Positions 5,537 to 8,828 of a stretch of 8,828 bases of DNA are shown in pieces. Under the pieces are notes generated by a model, which was not told the origin of the DNA, ran no database searches, and was given only the letters and a program-made list of their open reading frames with translations. Numbering within the stretch: the stretch's first letter is position 1; every line of letters begins with the position of its first letter. A program made the translations under genes and the position numbers. The stretch covers positions 1 to 8,828 of the forward strand of contig CAYRMV010000132.1 of assembly GCA_964425255.1 (NCBI GenBank), written 5' to 3'. This stretch comes from CAYRMV01 sp964425255 (GTDB lineage: Bacteria > Bacteroidota > Bacteroidia > Flavobacteriales_D > Crocinitomicaceae).

Positions 5537-7870
5537 ATGAGAACAGATAGAATGAAAACGACATTGGGGATTGCATTTACAGCTTTTGCTTTTACTGTAA
5601 ATGGACAAACCTCTTCGGAAGGCGTACCAGCAGGTTGTCCTTTCCATGCAGGTGGAAGTATGAAGTCAAATTCGGAAAGTACAACTTCAAATCCTGTTGG
5701 AACAATCACGAAGGAACAATCACCAGAATCCAACATGAATGGCACCAATAACAAAGAATGGTGGCCAAACCAATTGGATTTAGGAATATTAAGACAACAT
5801 TCGGAATTATCAAATCCGATGGGTGCAAATTTCGATTACGAAAAAGCGTTTAACTCGATGAATTACGATTCGTTGAAAGCAGATATTCGCAAAGCAATGC
5901 GTGACTCAAAAGAGTGGTGGCCTGCTGATTTCGGACATTATGGACCCTTGTTTATTCGCATGGCTTGGCACAGTGCAGGTACATACCGAACAGGGGATGG
6001 ACGTGGTGGATCACGAGAAGGACAACAACGTTTTGCTCCGCTAAATAGCTGGCCGGATAACGCCAATTTGGATAAAGCACGCCGTTTACTTTGGCCAATC
6101 AAACAAAAATATGGGAGCAAAATCTCGTGGGCGGATTTGATGGTGTTAACGGGAAATGTTGCCCTAGAAGATATGGGTTTCAAAACCATTGGATTTAGTG
6201 CAGGAAGACCAGATACATGGGAGCCAGAAATGAATGTGTACTGGGGAAAAGAAAAAACTTGGTTGGCCGATGAACGTTACTCAGACGGGAGAAAATTGGA
6301 AAATCCTTTAGCTGCTGTTCAAATGGGTTTGATTTATGTGAATCCAGAAGGGCCAAATGGAAATCCTGATCCAGTTTTAGCTGCTAAAGATATTCGTGAA
6401 ACCTTTGGTCGCATGGGAATGAACGACGAAGAAACGGTTGCATTGATTGCCGGCGGGCACACTTTTGGTAAAACCCATGGTGCAGGTCCTGCTTCACATG
6501 TTGGTCCAGAGCCTGAAGCAGCTTCTATTGAAGAACAAGGTTTGGGTTGGACGAGCTCATATAAAACAGGGAAAGGTCAAGATGCGATTACTTCTGGTTT
6601 GGAAGTAACCTGGACCACAACACCTGCTCAATGGAGTCACGGATTTTTCAAAAGTTTGTTTTTGGAAGAATGGGAATTGACAAAAAGTCCTGCTGGTGCT
6701 CACCAATGGGTTGCTAAAAATCCAAAAGCGATGGTGCCAGATGCCTTTGATCCGAATGTAAAACACAAACCAACGATGTTAACGACTGATTTGTCTTTGC
6801 GTTTTGATCCCGTTTATGAGAAAATTTCACGTCGATTCATGGAGCATCCAGAAGAATTTGAAGTGGCTTTTGCGAAAGCTTGGTACAAATTGACTCACCG
6901 CGACATGGGACCAAAACCCTTGCATTTTGGACCTGAAGTACCGAAAGAAGAATTTATCTGGCAAGATCCGATTCCGGTGGCAAAATACAAGCAAATTGAT
7001 GTGAAAGATGTTCAAACACTAAAAACAGCAATAGAAAAGTCGGGTTTGACTATTCAGGAAATGATTACAACTGCTTGGGCTTCTGCATCTTCATTCCGTG
7101 GATCTGATTTCCGTGGCGGTGCGAATGGAGCTCGTATTCAATTGGAACCACAAATCAATTGGGAAGCAAATAATCCTGCTCAATTGAAAAAAGTGTTGGC
7201 AAAATTAGAAGCGATTCAATCGGATTTTAATAAAAAAACAAAAGAAAAACAAGTTTCGATGGCTGATTTGATCGTTCTTGCGGGGAATGTTGGAATCGAG
7301 TTGGCTGCTAAAAATGCGAAAGTAAAAGTAGATGTTCCTTTCAATCCGGGTAGGGTGGATGCAACACAAGCGCAAACAGACGCAGCTTCATTTGCTGTTT
7401 TGGAGCCGATGGCTGATGGATTCCGCAATTATTCTAAAACGCTATACACCGTTTCTACAGAAGAATTATTGGTGGATAAAGCACAACTTTTGAACTTAAC
7501 AGCTCCTGAAATGACTGTTTTGGTGGGAGGAATGCGCGTTTTGGGTGCAAACTACGATGGCTCAAAACACGGTGTATTTACCAAAAATGTTGGTACCTTA
7601 TCGAACGATTTCTTCGTGAATTTGTTAGACATGAATCTTGTTTGGAAAGCGGTAGACGACAAAAAAGAAGTTTTCGAAGGTCGTGACCGAAAAACAGGTG
7701 AATTGAAATGGACGGCAACTCGGGCAGATTTGATTTTCGGTTCCAACTCCGAATTGAGAGCTTTGGCAGAAGTATACGGAAGTTTTGATGCAAACGAAAA
7801 ATTCATCCGTGATTTCGTTGCTGCTTGGACAAAAGTGATGCATCTAGATCGATATGATTTGAAAAAATAA
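5537..7870 (+). CDS. katG: catalase-peroxidase KatG with an export signal
   Basis: This bifunctional heme enzyme breaks down hydrogen peroxide and also acts as a peroxidase. It has 777 residues, against about 720-740 for usual KatG. Two peroxidase-like domains are present: the heme-bearing one at about 75-450 and the degenerate copy at about 480-770. Distal residues are R141, W144 and H145 (FIRMAWHSAGTYR). The Trp-Tyr-Met adduct is W144, Y267 (GLIYVNPEG) and M293 (RMGMND). The proximal triad is H308 (GGHTFGKTHGAG), W359 and D418, and the switch Arg is R455. S353 matches M. tuberculosis S315. The N-terminus is a Sec-like signal peptide (KTTLGIAFTAFAFTVNG, cut before Q24), followed by a Ser/Asn-rich linker and NKEWWPNQLDLGILRQHS, where ordinary KatG homology begins. 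ATG 5552 (M6) is an alternative start. It is divergent from oxyR and closed by a terminator. Identity is certain; export is inferred. Confidence 0.98.
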   Translation: MRTDRMKTTLGIAFTAFAFTVNGQTSSEGVPAGCPFHAGGSMKSNSESTTSNPVGTITKEQSPESNMNGTNNKEWWPNQLDLGILRQHSELSNPMGANFDYEKAFNSMNYDSLKADIRKAMRDSKEWWPADFGHYGPLFIRMAWHSAGTYRTGDGRGGSREGQQRFAPLNSWPDNANLDKARRLLWPIKQKYGSKISWADLMVLTGNVALEDMGFKTIGFSAGRPDTWEPEMNVYWGKEKTWLADERYSDGRKLENPLAAVQMGLIYVNPEGPNGNPDPVLAAKDIRETFGRMGMNDEETVALIAGGHTFGKTHGAGPASHVGPEPEAASIEEQGLGWTSSYKTGKGQDAITSGLEVTWTTTPAQWSHGFFKSLFLEEWELTKSPAGAHQWVAKNPKAMVPDAFDPNVKHKPTMLTTDLSLRFDPVYEKISRRFMEHPEEFEVAFAKAWYKLTHRDMGPKPLHFGPEVPKEEFIWQDPIPVAKYKQIDVKDVQTLKTAIEKSGLTIQEMITTAWASASSFRGSDFRGGANGARIQLEPQINWEANNPAQLKKVLAKLEAIQSDFNKKTKEKQVSMADLIVLAGNVGIELAAKNAKVKVDVPFNPGRVDATQAQTDAASFAVLEPMADGFRNYSKTLYTVSTEELLVDKAQLLNLTAPEMTVLVGGMRVLGANYDGSKHGVFTKNVGTLSNDFFVNLLDMNLVWKAVDDKKEVFEGRDRKTGELKWTATRADLIFGSNSELRALAEVYGSFDANEKFIRDFVAAWTKVMHLDRYDLKK

Positions 7871-7915
7871 AATTCTCGGCAGAGAACCACGTGAACTCCT
7901 AAAATTCACATAAGT

Positions 7916-7957
7916 AAGAAGGTTGTTCGTTTTGACGTGGCGACCTTCTTCTTTTTT
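7916..7957 (+). terminator. intrinsic terminator of katG
   Basis: AAGAAGGTTG (7916-7925) pairs with CGACCTTCTT (7941-7950), nine Watson-Crick pairs and one G-U, around a 15-base loop, followed by CTTTTTT (7951-7957). It begins 46 bases after the katG stop. On the opposite strand the stem is followed by T-poor sequence, so it acts mainly rightward. Confidence 0.85.
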
Positions 7958-8020
7958 AGTCAAGGTGAAATCCGATGTGGAATTTACTTTTTCGATTGAG
8001 AAAGATTTCAGCATTAATCT

Positions 8021-8079
8021 GCGTTAGGGATTGGAGCAAACTACCGTGTAGTGCGAAAAGCCCGACCATTTGGGAACGC
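8021..8079. repeat. structured intergenic element (three-way-junction-like), probably a dispersed Bacteroidota repeat or small RNA
   Basis: Outer stem: GCGTT (8021-8025) with AACGC (8075-8079). Inside, GGG (8027-8029) can pair with CCC (8061-8063), enclosing a hairpin made of GCA (8036-8038) with TGC (8052-8054) and CTAC (8041-8044) with GTAG (8048-8051), loop CGT. A short third arm, CC-ATTT-GG, spans 8066-8073. The CCC at 8061-8063 could instead pair with GGG at 8072-8074, so two folds compete. From memory, the frame GCGTTAGGGATTG, a variable hairpin, AAAGCCCGACC, a short variable loop and GGGAACGCC recurs between genes in flavobacterial genomes; I cannot verify this here, nor decide which strand, if any, is transcribed. 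It is more GC-rich than its surroundings. AAAAC-TTA-GTTTT (8082-8094) follows as a small hairpin. Confidence 0.5.
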
Positions 8080-8093
8080 CCAAAACTTAGTTT

Positions 8094-8110
8094 TCTGTCA
8101 ATTTGTCAGA
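8094..8110. promoter_or_regulatory. odd-length dyad upstream of htpG
   Basis: TCTGTCAATTTGTCAGA reads nearly the same on both strands: the outer TCTG/CAGA and inner CAA/TTG match around a central T, and only one symmetric pair (8098/8106) fails. It also contains TGTCA twice, eight bases apart. Its centre is 20 bases before the -24 GG of the sigma-54-like promoter, so it could be an operator or a proximal activator site. The binding protein is unknown. Confidence 0.4.
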
Positions 8111-8121
8111 ATTAATGTGCT

Positions 8122-8136
8122 TGGCATGTGAATTGA
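8122..8136 (+). promoter_or_regulatory. sigma-54-like (-24/-12) promoter of htpG
   Basis: TGGCATG (8122-8128), four bases and TTGA (8133-8136) follow the sigma-54 pattern TGGCACG-N4-TTGC with the GG at -24 and the G at -12 in correct spacing and two mismatches (T for C in the -24 box, A for C in the -12 box). Transcription would start near 8147, leaving a leader of about 26 bases. No TAnnTTTG box is seen in this gap, which strengthens the case slightly. Confidence 0.45.
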
Positions 8137-8172
8137 AAGCTAATTTTCATCAAAATTTAAAAACGAAAATCT

Positions 8173-8828
8173 ATGAGAACAGGACAGATTCATGTTCAAA
8201 CGGAAAATATCTTTCCGATCATTAAAAAATTCTTGTACTCAGATCATGAGATATTTTTACGCGAATTGGTTTCCAATGCGGTGGATGCTTCCCAAAAGTT
8301 GAAAGTGTTATCTTCTACGGGAGAATTCAAAGGGGAACTCGGCGAATTGAAAGTGGATGTGATTTTAGACAAAGAAGCTAAAACATTGACTATTCGCGAC
8401 CGTGGAATCGGGATGACAGCCGAGGAAATTGATAAATACATCAACCAAATTGCGTTTTCTGGGGCCGAAGAATTTGTGAAGCAGTACGAAGGAAAAGAAG
8501 GGACAGAAAACATTATCGGTCACTTTGGACTTGGTTTTTATTCTGCTTTTATGGTTGCCGAAAAAGTGCAAATCCGAACATTATCACGTCACGATGGAAG
8601 CCAAGCGGTTCAATGGGAAAGCAACGGTTCGCCCGAATTTACGATTTCTGAGATTGAAAAATCCGATCGTGGAACAGACATTGTTTTGTTTATCAATGAA
8701 GAATCAATCGAGTTTTTGGAGAAAAGCCGCATTCAAGGAATTTTAGACAAATACTGTAAATTCTTACCAATTCCGGTGATTTTCGGTACCAAAACAGAAT
8801 ACATCGATTCGCCTGAGGGTGAGAAAGA
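8173..8828 (+). CDS. htpG: HtpG, bacterial Hsp90 chaperone, N-terminal part (3' end outside window)
   Basis: This cytosolic ATP-dependent chaperone of the Hsp90 family refolds or remodels client proteins together with the DnaK system. The 218 visible residues cover the GHKL ATPase domain and the start of the middle domain. Nucleotide-binding motifs are E31 and N35 in FLRELVSNAVDAS, D76-G80 in DRGIGM, and G116-G121 in GHFGLGFYSAFMVA. The N-terminus MRTGQIHVQTENIFPIIKKFLYSDHEIF is standard for the family. Full members have about 600-630 residues, so roughly two thirds lie beyond the window. The start at ATG 8173 has no Shine-Dalgarno site; upstream are a sigma-54-like promoter and a dyad. There is no sign of damage. 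Confidence 0.96.
   Translation, partial: MRTGQIHVQTENIFPIIKKFLYSDHEIFLRELVSNAVDASQKLKVLSSTGEFKGELGELKVDVILDKEAKTLTIRDRGIGMTAEEIDKYINQIAFSGAEEFVKQYEGKEGTENIIGHFGLGFYSAFMVAEKVQIRTLSRHDGSQAVQWESNGSPEFTISEIEKSDRGTDIVLFINEESIEFLEKSRIQGILDKYCKFLPIPVIFGTKTEYIDSPEGEK

Noticed and set aside
5453..5647. N-terminal extension of oxyR by 65 codons to an upstream ATG
   Set aside because: The extension is Cys/Phe-rich without LysR similarity, runs antisense to katG's start and lies across and beyond the oxyR promoter; MNIQQFQYI at 5452 is the standard family start.
7888..7909. CACGTG palindrome and GTGAA/TTCAC hairpin just after katG
   Set aside because: The stem is short (five pairs), and the strong terminator at 7916-7957 explains the 3' end; CACGTG alone is too short to interpret.
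7871..8172. A small protein gene in the katG-htpG gap
   Set aside because: I found no convincing start-to-stop frame; the stretch is explained by a terminator, a structured element and promoter signals.
8244..8746. Short open frames on both strands inside htpG
   Set aside because: They overlap conserved HtpG ATPase motifs in the coding frame that runs from 8173 to the window end.

Overview
The window is AT-rich bacterial DNA that reads as a Bacteroidota chromosome, most likely Flavobacteriia. Three things point there: promoters of the Bacteroidota type (TTTG about 19 bases before TAnnTTTG) in front of several genes; an almost complete lack of Shine-Dalgarno sites; and signal peptides ending just before Gln. 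A Crocinitomicaceae/Fluviicola-like source is a guess from overall protein character, not something I can demonstrate. I see no mobile element, tRNA, rRNA or CRISPR array.

Left part (1-3365). The window opens inside an ACR3-type arsenite efflux permease, which ends tail to tail, with a 13-base overlap, against a single-domain CheY-like response regulator on the minus strand. Two plus-strand membrane proteins of unknown function follow: 179 residues with two membrane segments, and 221 residues with about seven. The second has a textbook promoter ending only four bases before its ATG, so its mRNA is probably almost leaderless. A small secreted protein of unknown function comes next. Its reading frame continues open for 34 codons past its TAA stop, up to a bidirectional terminator, so the gene may be broken by a nonsense change.

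Middle (3366-7957): an oxidative-stress block. A minus-strand outer-membrane-barrel-like protein lies downstream of oxyR, which has both redox cysteines with the E. coli spacing. oxyR is divergent from katG, a catalase-peroxidase with every catalytic residue in place plus a Sec-type signal peptide, suggesting the enzyme is exported. The 84-base gap between oxyR and katG holds two interleaved, opposed promoters and an inverted repeat placed where OxyR could both activate katG and repress itself. A strong terminator closes katG.

Right part (7958-8828). A roughly 215-base non-coding stretch contains a compact structured element (8021-8079) of a kind I recall as recurring between genes in flavobacteria. 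It is followed by an odd-length dyad and a sigma-54-like -24/-12 promoter in front of htpG (Hsp90), whose ATPase domain is intact and which runs off the window end. The right half is thus stress-defence: peroxide sensing, peroxide removal and protein folding. The left half is mixed: arsenite export, an orphan response regulator and unknown membrane or secreted proteins.
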